Assembly: GCA_032158125.1 (NCBI GenBank)
Contig: JASKOT010000027.1
Coordinates: 124,001 to 188,000 of the forward strand
Length of the DNA stretch: 64,000 nt
Reading direction: 5' to 3'
DNA from: Papiliotrema nemorosa
Lineage: Eukaryota; Basidiomycota; Tremellomycetes; Tremellales; Rhynchogastremaceae
The first letter of the stretch is position 1; each line of letters starts with the position of its first letter. Made by a program: the position numbers and the translations under genes. The notes beneath the pieces are model-generated. The model saw nothing but the letters and a program-made list of their open reading frames with translations. It ran no database searches and was not told the origin of the DNA. This document shows positions 11,021-22,615 of the stretch, in pieces.

Positions 11021-11999
11021 TTAAGCGGAAGGGTTTTGCGACCTGAGCTCATCGTGCTCCTCGATGGACCCATCACACTCCCATGGGTAAGCCAACCAGA
11101 CGTCGGGAGTGTCGACCGCAGAGAAGTACTGCACCGACTCTGGCAGATCCCCGACCTTTGGCTTGAGCCTACATGTCAGTTCTGTTTCACCTGGTGAATG
11201 TGGATATAGGCTCACTTGTTGTGGACGACAAAGATACCGAGCTTGGTCTCGCTTCTCAATCTCTCCCTCTCTTGTTCATCCTTGACCTCTTCCAATTGAG
11301 CGTCAATATCACGTTGAAGTTCTCGGATAGTGTATTGGAGGGTGGTTCGAGTATCGTCGACCTCGTCGACTACCAAGATTTTTCGACCGAGCAGACCTCC
11401 ATGGTTCAAGTTTGTTCCGAGCTACACATCAACATGGACCACAATCCCATACGTGTGACTTACAGTGGAGAAATCGAGCCATTGTGTTCGTCGAACTTCG
11501 GTACCGACCTGTTCTGCGATCTACGAGGTCAGTCGGCATCCAAATGATACGACATGGGTGGGTGTGGGAGGTGAGGAGGAAGGGTAGGAGAACAACATAC
11601 ACCACCCATGGATTCGTACAGCACCAAACCGACAGCTTGGATTGGGATATTCCTCTTTTGTCCCTTGTCGTCTACTTTACAGAAAGTTCGAAGGATTCGA
11701 GCGGGGATGAAACCTCCTCCTCCAATAGCGATGAATAGTGTTGGAGCTAGTATCAGCTACAAACCCAGCGAGAGATGCCAAGTGTGGAAGGCCCAAAGGA
11801 TCAACTTTGGAGCTCGACTCACCAAATTCAGACTTGATCTTCTCTGCGCTGGCTTTGATGGCGTTGTGAACGTCGTTGTAGCTCAGACGGATCCTGTAGA
11901 TAAGCGGGAGTCCACTGGCGAGTTTCCGCAAATTTGAGGCAGTCTCGATAAGCTAATGCAGAGAACTTACATTGGAACATCGGTAGCTGCGGCTCCCAT
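11021..11999 (-). CDS. XPT1: Xanthine phosphoribosyltransferase
   Basis: Purine salvage enzyme converting xanthine (some homologues also hypoxanthine or guanine) and PRPP to the nucleotide, in the cytosol. Exons 11999-11971, 11893-11823, 11746-11601, 11520-11464, 11421-11216 and 11168-11021 give 218 aa. Motifs in order: IRLSYNDVHNAI, IAIGGGGFIPARILRTF, IPIQAVGLVLYE, RRTQWLDFSTLG, and the PRPP loop KILVVDEVDDTRTTL. The end has PDVWLAYPWE and EEHDE, typical of fungal Xpt1 rather than bacterial HPRT. It is convergent with FIP1 (200 bp apart) and divergent from the LysM gene. Confidence 0.93.
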
Positions 12000-12377
12000 T
12001 TTGGCTGATTCTGCTGTAGACGTGTGAGGGTGTTTGATTGGAATGAGGGACGGTCTGCCAAGGTGGTTGAGGGTGGTGGTGATAGCAACTTTTGTCAAAA
12101 TTCCTACGCGAGGCCGAGAGCATCAACCAGGCTTACCAACCCCTATCAGAAGTGAACGCACACCTCAAATGCATGGACTGTGTAGCCTACATTTAGATAT
12201 CTTTCAGGCATACATGCACCTACAGCACCTGCTTCGCACCTTCCTGGATGCATAGCCAGGGGTACTCTAGGTCTATTACCTTAGGCAGACTATAGCGGTG
12301 ATCGCCGCCACTCTTGCACATCCGATCACCTCGACCGAGGCTGATGAAGGATCATCTACACCTTCACCCTTCACATC
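12000..12377. promoter_or_regulatory. Divergent promoter of XPT1 and the LysM gene
   Basis: About 380 bp between two start codons. No coding signal and no obvious TATA box. It must contain both 5' leaders. Confidence 0.45.
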
Positions 12378-13409
12378 ATGTCTCTATGCCTTACTTGTTA
12401 CTCTTCTATCAATACTCCCGAGCCATATCGAACGCCATGTTGTGTCAATCCGATCTGTACGCGATGTCTGGCGAAAAATCCCAGATTGAGGGAATATAAC
12501 CCTTGTCTGCGGTGTGGCGACCTTACCACCGCTTCGGGGATCGATCGGGTCAGAGCTGGTCGAATACGAGCTGCAGATACGCAGAGGAGAAGCGAAGATG
12601 TGTTTAGGATAGACGATGAGGACGAAGATGAGAAAGGGATTGAGGACAGGCCACCAGCCTATGATGAGCTTGAAGCCGGGCAGGATCGAGTGGAGGCCGA
12701 AGATGTTAATGCCGATCGACCGGGCGATGTGGGCAGCAAAAGCATGGACGAAGAAGAGAGGGAAGATGTGGAATTAAGGCATCCAGTGGGAAGGGGTGAT
12801 ACGATCCTGTCCATCGCTAGGCGATATGGAGCAGATGTGAGTGGGCCATATCTTTCTACACCTGTGGCTGATCTGTAGCCGCACGAAATACTCAAACTCA
12901 ACGGGCTTCCTCCCAGTGTCCTTTCGACCCAACCTCACCTTTTGCGTACCCGTAAAACACTCGTGATATCTCGACGATCCGTCTTAAAGTCCAGAATACC
13001 GAGTACGACATTGTTCAACTCAACATTTGACGCGGACGACGCTCAATCGGCTGACGACGCGAAAGAAGAAGCGGAGAGGTTGAAGAGAGAGCGAGAGAGA
13101 GCAGTAAAGAGGTTCCAACTCATGACGAAATCGGTGGATCCTCGTATTGGCGATGCGTATATTTCTCTATCGGAATTGGACGAGTCGAACCTGGACCACC
13201 TATCTTCTTTGGAGATTGATAATTTATCAGAAGGAGGAGAGAACAAGGGCAAGAGGCAGATCCCGTCCGCGGGGAATAGGGAACAGAGAGCGCTTGATGC
13301 GTTTTACGATGATGAGAATTGGGAGAGTAAAGTGGGCGGACCAGAGAGGACGAAAAGGGGAGGATGGAAAACGGTCGGTCCTTCTGTCAACATGGGAGTC
13401 AAGGTATAG
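12378..13409 (+). CDS. Intracellular zinc-finger plus LysM domain protein
   Basis: Exons 12378-12836 and 12879-13409; 329 aa. Residues 1-50 form a cysteine cluster: CLTCYSSIN, PCCVNPICTRCL, NPCLRCGD, that is four C-containing knuckles resembling a treble clef or RING remnant. A strongly acidic linker follows (residues 75-130). Residues about 132-180 are a LysM module: HPVGRGDTILSIARRYGAD, PHEILKLNGLPP, then a basic TRKTLVI. There is no signal peptide, so this is not a chitin-binding secreted effector; cytosolic LysM proteins of this layout (zinc finger then LysM) occur in yeasts. The tail contains a coiled Arg/Glu stretch and DPRIGDAYISLSELD. Function unknown. Confidence 0.82.
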
Positions 13410-14288
13410 ATAGAACCGAATGACCAAGCAGGTGGCCGGGTCCGTTGTTGTTGTTCCGCTCTGTAGCGATATTTGTCTTGTATCGTATCTCATTCATTCA
13501 CGGTTCGGTGCCTTCCGTATTGGTCTTACTCGAAACACCACTGAGTGTAGCAATTCTCGCAAAGGTAGACTATGCAGCCAATCGCTCGACTCCCAGCTTT
13601 TGGCTTTGATTTAACCAATATCTGACTTGCAAGTCGGTCAGGCACTGGCTTTTTCTATCGACTCATTCAAGGTCACCTATGATGAGTCGAGGCTCGATGA
13701 TTTGAGCATCGGCCGCTTTCCCAGGGTCACTCGCACGAACTCCCGACTTAGCCTGCTTCGTCGGGAATGAAGCGGGGGAGCTGGTCACTTTTATATATAC
13801 TGAAGATTTGGGTCCACTCATCAGCACTCTTCGGAATGTTGTCTCTTTTTCGCTTGGTTTGCTCGGTCCGTCATTCATATCAACGTTACCAGCGGACCCA
13901 GAGCGCGGGCGGGAGGCAGATGATGGAAAGGCACCGTTCGCGGCAGAAAATGGAGGTGCGCTGATCATGTCCTGTGGCATGGCGGACTTTGCGCTACATA
14001 CGACTGTCCGTCACTGCTATGTCTCGTTATGCGTGTGAATAGCAGTAATTGCACTGGAGCCTGCAGAGACGTGTCTGATACAAGTGAGGAATAACCACCG
14101 AGCAGAGTATTCGTAGTCGACTTTGAGTTTTGCGGATGATCCACCAGGCACCACCACACCGGCTGCCCAAAAAAACGTGATTCAGGCACCAACTCGATCT
14201 GGCCACGTCCAACTTGCCATAGAGGACATAGGTTGCTGTATAGAGACCATTCTGCGTGTAATCATCATCATCAGCTCCTGATCTCACC
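13410..14288. other. Intergenic region with one uncertain minus ORF
   Basis: About 880 bp. A minus-strand ATG frame of 105 codons (13980-13663) is Ser/Pro-rich with no known motif or splice partner and may be chance. The rest should include the promoter of the MACPF-like gene. Confidence 0.4.
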
Positions 14289-15715
14289 ATGCCAGATCTT
14301 CTTCTCGCCCCATACAATGACTCGATGCGACTCGGCCAGGGGTTCAACTCGTTCCTCCAAGTACCTTGCATTATCAATGCCGTCTCCTATGACGCGGACA
14401 AGGTGGTCGTCGAACGATCTGAAGCAGGGCCAGAGGGAAGGAGTCAGGTCGTTTCGTATTCAACTCGCTTTGTCGAAAAGATTTCAGACGTGGTCAAAAG
14501 CATGAACATCAGCCCGGGAAGTGCCATCAAAAGTGGTAGTATAGGGATTGGGGGAAACTCGTGCAGCGTGGATGAAGCCAAGTTTTCTTCATCGGATCTT
14601 AATGCCATGGTCTCGGTCAAGGTGAGTGTTTAGTGCATGCATCGATAGAGCTGAAAGGCAGGTCATCAACCGCATGTTTGCTTTCGAAACGGTCTGAATA
14701 CAGTGCTAACGAGAAGAAACGACGCGTCTGGTGGACGCGAGATTGTAAGGTCCAGCAAAGATTTTAGCTAACCTTCGAGCAAACCTATCGAGAGTGTCAA
14801 GCATGACAATGAAAAGTTGTTTGACATTTACGGGGACTGCTACATTTCTGGCTTTATTGAAGGAGGGGATCTGCATGGTATCGTCTCCATCAAGGTGCTG
14901 AACGCTTCAGACAAGAGTGACATCGAGCAGACGTGAGTGTGCAGCCCGAAAGACAGTTCTGAGGATAGCATCAAAGGCCATATGGATGGTGCATCCATAC
15001 CACCCATCGAAATTACCCTGGGAGGAAATGCGGGATCGTCATCGTTCAATGCTGCGCTCGGACAGACCGAGACGACTGTGACCGTGAATTGGTCTGGAGG
15101 CGGTCAAATCAAGCCAGGTACGCGTATGTCCTTAGGAATTCCTGACCGCAGACGACGAAGAATGGACCCTCGACAATCTGATGAAGGTCGCTGCGTCGTT
15201 TCCCGACAAAGTCGCAGCTTGTCCGCAACGGACCTGGGCTATCCTCACCAAGTACGACAACAATCGCGATTTCGTGGCATGGGCAGAAGAGAACAAAATT
15301 TCTATCCCCCAGTATCAACGCGCCGATGCATACACTTTCGACCTCCTCGACAGGTTTATGGAAGACAAAATTCTGATCAGTCGTGTTCAGAGCATCCTCG
15401 CGGACCCGCTCGGACACGTCACCAGTCCCGTTGCCGACGCCATTCCCGTCTCGGTCAAGACGCTCATCGAACAAAGGCAAAAGATGAAGAAGCAAATGAA
15501 CCTGATTGTCCAGGTCGTCGATAAGATGTGAGTCGCGGTGCTTATAGTCGTGCTCATCAAAAGCTGCTTGGCACCGGCCGATGTAGATAAGATCAAGGAA
15601 GATCCGCAGTTAAAAATCGAAGCTCCCGAAACTTGGGCGACTCGACTGCCGGTGCGTCAGGCTATTCATATATGATCCTGGCTCACATCAGGTCCACAAA
15701 GTCGCAGACAATTGA
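14289..15715 (+). CDS. MACPF-like fungal protein
   Basis: Exons 14289-14621, 14662-14675, 14780-14932, 14969-15117, 15152-15527, 15564-15651 and 15692-15715 give 378 aa. No signal peptide. The start has LLLAPYNDSMRLGQGFNS. A Gly-rich beta stretch (GSIGIGGNS) follows, then YGDCYISGFIEGG in exon 3, which fits the MACPF signature Y-G-x-x-[FY]-x6-G-G. Exon 4 ends VNWSGGGQIKP and exon 5 has CPQRTWAILTKYD. This order matches, from memory, a protein family common in filamentous ascomycetes. MACPF proteins oligomerise into membrane pores, but many fungal members have no shown activity, so pore formation is inference. The 14-nt exon 2 (GTTTGC donor) is the weakest part of the model; an intact coding region otherwise. 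Confidence 0.7.
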
Positions 15716-16841
15716 TTGACACCGAGAGAACACGTTGTGCTGGGAATGCCGTGTGACATCACCAATGTGCAGGACTCGCCGGCCGGCATAGAGGAGCCAG
15801 CATACCGACCGAACGAGGTTCATGTTGCCAAATCTCAACTAGATGTACCGAATAGGATTTGTTCGATACATCTGCTGGTCCGACGGCCGGCACAACGCGA
15901 GGACTTGTAGGAAGGAAACCTATAGGAAAGATCCTAAGAGCGGTCTTGATCGATGGCGGAAACGACGGATGCGGAGCAAGCTCGACCAAGTGGGGTCGTG
16001 ACTCGGCGGAGATGATAGGCCAGATCAGTCGCAATCACACTCAGTAGAATGTTAAGGATGGCATAGAATGGATAGTATATGACGCTTGAGTCATTATGCA
16101 TTGGGATGCGGATCAAGAAGTTCCCTCGCAGTCCGTCATAAGCGAATGAGTTCTAAAGAGTAGGAGGCATGGAGATGTTCATTAACGACATATCTCGAGC
16201 GAGAAAAATGGCAGATACCTCAGATACGACACGGACGACCTTCATTCCATGACGACCATGTACTGCCCCAACTGGGAATCGATCCCCGACGACATTGAGG
16301 GCAAAAATTTTCAGCGTCAAAAACAAAGAGGACGAGGTCAAGGGCAAGCCAGCTTTTTCACACTGTACCTGTCCGGCGTCGTTGTGCAAGAATGGTTGAG
16401 GGAATAGCAGGATACAGAGAGGCATTTCGGTGCTTCTGTGGAAGGTTTGGAGCGGAAGAAGCAGTATGACGCCTCAGGAACCACATTGATCACGCATTTA
16501 CTCGAAGCACAGTGGGAACAAGGAGCGGAGCTGGAAAAACAGGCAAGAATCTCAATGACGCCGATCCGGATGACGACAAGCTCAAAAAAGGAATCGACCC
16601 AGGCCCAAAGGCGAGAGAGAGAGAGGAGAAGACGTGCCACATATGGGAAGAACGGACAGGACAGAAAGACCTGTGGTTGAGTTTGCAGGGATTATAGTAG
16701 AGGTTCTCTCCATTGGGATCTGTTATCACTTTGAAATAATCGGACCGCCTCGGCCCGAGATAACAAACCATTCTTGGACCCATACTCGTATGGATCAACA
16801 CCATATTGTTCACCGTTGACTCACATCAGTCAGACTCAAAA
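15716..16841. other. Intergenic region, no supported gene
   Basis: About 1.1 kb between two plus-strand genes. Short frames at 16153-16425 (minus) and 16438-16680 (plus) have no family resemblance, and frames change without splice signals. It could hold a decayed gene or simply UTR and promoter. Confidence 0.4.
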
Positions 16842-18146
16842 ATGTCTGACAAGCACACGATTCTACTTGGGACGCATGATCATTTCATACATACAGTCCA
16901 GTTCGACCTCACCGAGAGAACCTTGAAGCACATTACCAAAACTCGGACGGCCGAACACCCCAGTTGGCTCACCCCTCACCCGTACGTCCCCATTGTCCGA
17001 TGTACACTGATATAAGGGTTCACAAGGATATCATCTACGCCAATGGGCATGTAGATGGGAAGGTGTTTTGTATCAGAGTCAACCCAGATGGGAGTTTGGA
17101 AGAGCTCGATGAAGCTTCATCGGGCGGCACGGGACCTACCCATCTTGCAGTCTCCCTAGATCACACATCGCTTCTCATCGCTCATGTGAGTGTAGTCCCC
17201 CTCCTGGTCGATGAAAGGGGTCGAGGTAGAAACTGAGTGTAGTACGGTGCAAAAGACGATGCGTCTTTAGCTGCGTTGCGTATAGATCCCCAAAATGGCC
17301 GATTCCAAGAGACTTCCACTCAACCTTCAAATCGCTTCTTACCGCCTTACACACCTTCATCCCACCCTCGACTGGACGCACCACACGTACATCAGGTTCT
17401 GGTGCATCAAGATGAGGTCATCACTTGTGATCTGGGGAATAACAAGGTATGGCGTCTTACACGGGATGCAGAGACCGGAGGATGGAATGTGAAAGGTGTG
17501 ATAGACGACTTTGAACCGGGTGATGGTCCTCGACACGCTATCATCCATCCCAATGGTGGGTACTTCCTCTCACTTGACGATAGGCTTGAGGGTCAATGTG
17601 GCCTCCCATCCTTTCTGAGACCACATATAATCTTACAAGGTCGGAAGTCTTCTGTGTTGATATCTAGGCAAATACATTTACGTCCTCAACGAAGTCTCTT
17701 CCACACTTACCGTCCACACTCTCCCCTCTTCCGGTCGATCCCAACTCATCTACCGACATACCACCCTCCCCTCCTCCGATACTTCCAACAAAGAGATGAC
17801 AGGCGCAGAAATCCTCCTCCTCCCTCCCCTAGACCCGAACGATAAGACTAGAGAATCCTTGTTGATCCTCACGAATCGATTCAGTTTCGATCCAAAGGGT
17901 GACTCTATGGCTTTATTCGCTGTTTCACCCGATGGCGCTTCTGTCAGGCCCACAGAAGAGATGCATCATTATGGAATCGGGAGACATATTCGGGCTTTAG
18001 GGACGGACAGGTCTGGGAGATGGGTCGTTGCAGCGGGCAGGGATGAAGGCGGGGTGGTTATGCTGGAAAGGGTGGGAGATGGGCTGAAGTTGAAAGAAGT
18101 AGCTAGAGTGGAAATACCTCATGTCGTAGTGCCTCTCTGGCTGTAA
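16842..18146 (+). CDS. Lactonase-family beta-propeller (6-phosphogluconolactonase/muconate cyclase-like)
   Basis: Exons 16842-16981, 17017-17185, 17243-17555 and 17668-18146; 366 aa, normal for the seven-bladed lactonase family. Signatures: ILLGTHDHFIHTVQFD at the start, ANGHVDGKVFCIRV, GGTGPTHLAVS, the His-rich turn HVHQVLVHQDEVITCDLG, the blade motif GDGPRHAIIHPNG, GKYIYVLNE, and GIGRHIRALGTDRSGRWVVAAGRD near the end. The family includes bacterial Pgl and fungal carboxy-cis,cis-muconate cyclase of aromatic degradation. The substrate cannot be told from sequence. No signal peptide, so cytosolic. Convergent with CSN1. Confidence 0.85.
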
Positions 18147-18313
18147 GTGCCATCATCCCTGCTGTTGGCCCAGGCACAATCAGCCATTGAAATGTTTGTC
18201 CATGGTCAAAGAGATGTCCATGTATAAGAGGTGTCGATGCATGTCATGATGGGCTATATACAACTACATCGTCTCGGTCATTCTCATCTCTGATCTACAC
18301 GTTGACGCCGAGC

Positions 18314-20262
18314 TTATTGGTATACCGTCTGCACAGGTGCCGTCATTGCCTCGCTCAAGGCTTGCAGCTCAGCCTCTCCCTCGTCACGAGCATCCTTCGG
18401 TCTCGGATCGACGACTACGCCAGCCTCTCGCCTGTGTTGGTCAGTACAAGACCAGCAACGCGCAGGAAGTCTTACAGTCGCATCTGCAAGAGAGCCAGTT
18501 GGGTGGAGCTATTTGCCCTCTGGCCCGTCTTCACGGCATCGCTGATCATGACTCCTCTAGGGTCCGCCTCTTTCGTGCTGAGCACCTGGCTCATGAGTTT
18601 TACTTCGATTGGCAGGGATAAGCTCACCTTGTCTATGAGATCTATCTTCCCGGTGATTCTGCGACTCTTGATCAGTCCCTCCAAAGTACGGATCATATCC
18701 GCCTCGCTTTTGCCGAACGACGATGCCATCGTGCTGATCTTGACCGTTGCAAAGGGCTCGACGTATTGGACGACAGCTCGTTCCGAGATGAGGTCGTACA
18801 TCTCTCTCACGTGGGATGCAAGGAAAGGGCTGAGATACAGCAACGGCTGGAACCTCAACAATGATCATAAGCAAGGTGCGAGGAGACTCACTTCAACTTT
18901 GGCCAAGATTCTGCTGACGACTTGGTAATTGGCCGAGACAAATGCCCTCGTGAGATCAGAGATCCATGCCTGGGTATCGTCCAGACCCGCTCGGAAACTG
19001 CTTCGTTCCAGGATGATCCGCCTGATCCTATCTCGATCGCCTGAAGAGAGGATACACATGGCGGCCAATAAGCAGACATCCGCTGTCGAGATGGCCTGAA
19101 ATATCAGTTGGAGGTCCCTTTGAAAGATTCTGTGGACTGACCGATCCCTCCCAATCTTGTAAACCCCCATCTTCCAACACCTCGGCAAAATGTCTACCGG
19201 CAGAATCAAATTTCCCACCTCCGAGATCGATCAGACCCCGGGCGACATGAAGCTTGATTCCGACACTTTTCTTAATCTGCATTCCTCTCAATTGCCTCTC
19301 ACGGCCTTCCCTGACATCCCCGGCGGTTTGACTCATATCTGTCGGACCTTTCTTCTCGTCCGCGTGGGGGTACAATCGATCTAGGGCAATGTCGAGTTTG
19401 CTTAGATGTCCTGGTAGAACACTGGGCACGTTGAACGCCAAACAAACCTGTTCAGTCAGCTCACTCTCTTCTGCACGCGTCCTTGCTCACCTCTAGGACC
19501 CCTAGACCCAAGTCGACATGATGTTGCGGCGAACTGGAGTTGTTACGGACTTGTGAGTAATTTTTCATGGCATTGGCATGTGAACCCGTCTTCACTGCCA
19601 ATTGGGCGAAAGCGAGATAAGTCAACTACCCAATCAGCTTATCCCCCGCGGTAAGTTCAGACGTACCCGTATGGACTCCTTGATCAGGTTACTCAGATAA
19701 CCTCTCAACTCCACGTCCAGCCTTGCGTATTCCTTCTTTTCATTCTCCTTTGTCGTCTCGATCCATCTCACATCGATCGAGGAATCCATCCCGTCCACCT
19801 CCATATCTGACGAGGGGACCGCGGCCGATTTACCCTTCTCCAACTGCGTGATGCTGTCAAGTGTCGTCCCGGCCTGTGCGTACGTTTGAACATCCCACGT
19901 CTCAGCTTTGAGATGCGACATGGCTCTTTCGAGCGCGGTTCGCATGAGTACCATAAGGGGCGCGGGGGGTGGTCCGACTTGGGCTGGTGGGGGTAGTCTG
20001 ACAAGATGACCGACGTGCATCAGCCGTACAATCAGAGCTCGACCTGGCATGTCAGTGTATATTCCAGGTCTGGCGGAGGTGTCGAGGATAACCTGCCTTT
20101 GTAACTCCCCTCGAAAGCGGTCCAGTCGAAAGTATCCACATCAAAGCTGGAGAATACCTGATGGAGGTACAGCTCTTTCCTCGTCAACGCCTGACTCGCT
20201 GCGCTGGATGAGGAACCTTCCGCTCGGGCTGGATCGGGAGGAGGTGTAGTATCTCTCGACAT
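18314..20262 (-). CDS. CSN1: COP9 signalosome subunit 1
   Basis: PCI-domain subunit of the complex that removes NEDD8 from cullins. Exons 20262-20097, 20043-19667, 19625-19491, 19447-19142, 19095-18892, 18846-18476 and 18431-18314 give 558 aa. Markers: FDWTAFEGSYKGRALIVRL, ELRGYLSNLIKESIR, LAVKTGSHANAMKNYSQVR, then a helical repeat region, and the PCI winged helix LASHVREMYDLISERAVVQYVEPFATV followed by SRRITGKIDLIDK. RPN7 is the paralogue, but the ESIR and QYVEPF signatures fit CSN1 better. Intron 1 (20096-20044) works only with a GC donor (AAAG/GCAGGT). The last exon follows a strong GTAAGA donor and adds a 39-codon acidic tail. Confidence 0.88.
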
Positions 20263-20949
20263 GATGCAGTACAGACGCAGAGGGCGCGGAGAGTCAAGAC
20301 GAGGTGGACAAGGTGAAGAGAGAGAGGTGAGGGGGGGTTGGAGGAAGGTGACGGTGTTGAGCAGGGCACCTCCACACCGAGGGGGAACTTGTAATCACAT
20401 TACAATTCATTTTGTAATCTCCGTCAGATCAGTTTGTAATGCATTTTGTAATCCCTCCTTCTTCGTCCTCCGACCATTCTGCGGAATCCATTGCACGGTG
20501 GCCTAGGAAGCAAATCTCGACGGACATCCTGACGGCTGACATCACACTGCAAGAATCGTTAGGCATTGATCTCGTCATAGTAGAGTTACCGACAAAAAAA
20601 AGCTTTGCAATCCGTGCCCGGTCTCGAATGCCACCTCTGTCTTCCTTGTGATAATTGATGTATTCATGATATAAGCTAGCTTGCCATGATGATGTTCCTG
20701 ATCTACGCTGTAGCGTATCCTCCTCTAAGACTTCGAAGAAACTATTCACAATGATCAATGTGACGCCGTTACACATGTGGAGGAGGCATCATCGGCATTC
20801 GACGCACAGATCGAGGTGGATGGGGCGGATCCACAGGTGGTGGACCATCAGGGAGAGTCTCTGATGCTTCGTCAGCTTACGGGCAGATCGGGGCAAGGGA
20901 ACGCTCGCTGCCACTGAGACTTGGGATTCTTGCCGTGCTCGTTCTTCCG
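20263..20949. promoter_or_regulatory. CSN1 promoter with clustered TTTGTAAT elements
   Basis: No gene supported. About 125-195 bp upstream of the CSN1 ATG lie five copies of a TTACAAA/TTTGTAA element between 20388 and 20454, including CATTTTGTAATC (20408-20419), GTTTGTAATGC (20432-20442) and GCATTTTGTAATCC (20441-20454). The same words occur upstream of FIP1 and between PHO81 and the fructosamine-kinase gene. Confidence 0.6.
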
Positions 20950-21176
20950 CTACGACAAACGAGCTAGAAGATATCTGGCACGATCTTCAGGACCGACGGT
21001 GTGAGGTCCGGCACCTTGCCGTTCTCCTGAGAGTGCCTCCATGGTAGGCGGTCCAACTGCGGGCGGTTGGGGCACCCTCGATGGTATCGACTGTCGAAGT
21101 TGGTTGTTCCAACTGCTGAGCGGGTATTTCCTTCGTTTTCGCTCGCCAAAGGGGACAAACATTGATGGCGCAGACT

Positions 21177-22530
21177 CTAGGCTACCGCATTGATCGGATC
21201 TTCGCCCCTTCGGAAATTCTGCAAGGGGATGTTCATAAATGTTTGATCGGTCAATGGCCAGGAGAAAGTTTCGACACCCATAGGTCGACGAGTCCTCTGA
21301 CATGGATGGGGATATGATGATCCTCTGAGATCTTGTCGTGGTGGATCTTCTGGTCCCCTCATTGGGAACCTGTTCCTGTTGTGTTGTAGAGGCGGAGGCG
21401 GAAAAGGCATGCTATGCCAAATATCGGTGCCTCTACACCCATCCCTGATATATGGATGTAGCGCCCCACTACCCCCTGCAAGGGTATCTCCCAGTCGAGC
21501 TTCCCAGTTTTCTCGTGATGGCCAAGTCCGTTGTGGAGCATCGGCATTACCGTAATATCCGAACTCTTGCCTCGTCCCGTCGTCTTTGGGATGGGAGTGA
21601 ATGAGATTCAAGACGGCTTCAGAGACTTGCAGAATCTTCTCCGTTGCCCGGTTATCAGCGAACACCAATTATCACATGGGCAACATACCACGCTGTAAGC
21701 AATCCAGCAGGACAGGTAGGACTTCGACTGATTATTTCTGGTCGGGTAGTTAAGCGTTTAATAATCGCTCGTTTACCGAGAGAAGAACTATCGACAGTCT
21801 GCCATGATCGCATAGCGCCCATACCAGCTGGCTCGACTCCGAGTCACGAGTATCGAGGAGGTGGGTTGGATATAGGTGGTGGGTCTGATATTCTGGTGTG
21901 GGTAAAGTTCAGTGTCAAGGTGCACAACACGGGTTAACTTGCACACATTCTTCCAACTCGGTCTGACCACCATCGTTTGAGAAAGTTGTTGGTGTTGTTG
22001 TTGACATGGAAAAGGGGTGACCGCCGGCAACATCAGGGTCAGTGGTCGTCGCTGATTCAATGTCACATCAGCAATCCCTTTCCCCTCACCCCGTACCCCT
22101 CTGACTTGACTGATGCGATTCGGGCTCAATATCCCCTGAGATGGGACGCTTGAGCAGTTAGAGGTGAGCCCTTCAATTCACATCCGATCTGAGGGCAAAT
22201 CTGCTTCAATCGTTTCAGCTTCCTCACCTCAATGGCAGTATCCACTTCGAGCATACAGAGATGCAGAGATGATTTCAGACTTGTCAGGCCGTAAATTCCG
22301 TCGATGTCCGTCACATCCCCCATGCATAAGAGACAACGTTGCTTGATGACTTTGGCATAGATCTGTAGTCGTATGTTCATGGTATTTTTGCCACCCGGTT
22401 GACGCGATGAAGTGAGTTTCCCATTTCGACACTTCGCATAGACACCTTCCTCGACGCATATCAACGCCCATCCACCCCTGGCTCGAACCGAATCTGTGCT
22501 TTCAACTTGCAGGCGCAATCTTATAAGCCT
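21177..22530 (-). CDS. Hypothetical multi-exon gene, structure unresolved
   Basis: A chain of minus-strand exons linked by plausible introns, without a confident start. A large 3' block (about 21650-21177) encodes KILQVSEAVLNLIHSHPKDD, FGYYGNADAPQRTW, then Pro/Arg-rich sequence and PLTDQTFMNIPLQNF. Upstream candidate exons include one with AGGHPFSMSTTTPTTFSND (22062-21938) joined to YQTHHLYPTHLLDTRDSESS. A further block at 22518-22250 has QRCLLCMGDVTDIDGIYGL. Frame 2 downstream (to 20950) is also open for 70 codons, so the 3' end is uncertain. I recognise no family. Confidence 0.35.
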
Positions 22531-22615
22531 CCATCGCTTAGTTGAATCGTCAACACTCTCCTAACGTTCGTTTCAGGCCGGTGTAGAGAAGGATACGGCA
22601 GGGCGAGCGTTCACC

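Noticed and set aside
15520..15600. GATAAGAT direct repeat at both ends of a MACPF-gene intron, suggesting an AT-AG or GT-AT splice
   Set aside because: A canonical acceptor (CATCAAAAG at 15563) restores the frame and adds a plausible family-like tail, so no unusual splice is needed.
16240..16310. GGATCGATTCCC on the minus strand, resembling a tRNA T-arm/B box
   Set aside because: No matching D-arm, anticodon stem or acceptor pairing around it.
20429..20776. Minus-strand frame of 115 codons
   Set aside because: It overlaps the promoter motif cluster, has no motif and no splice partner.
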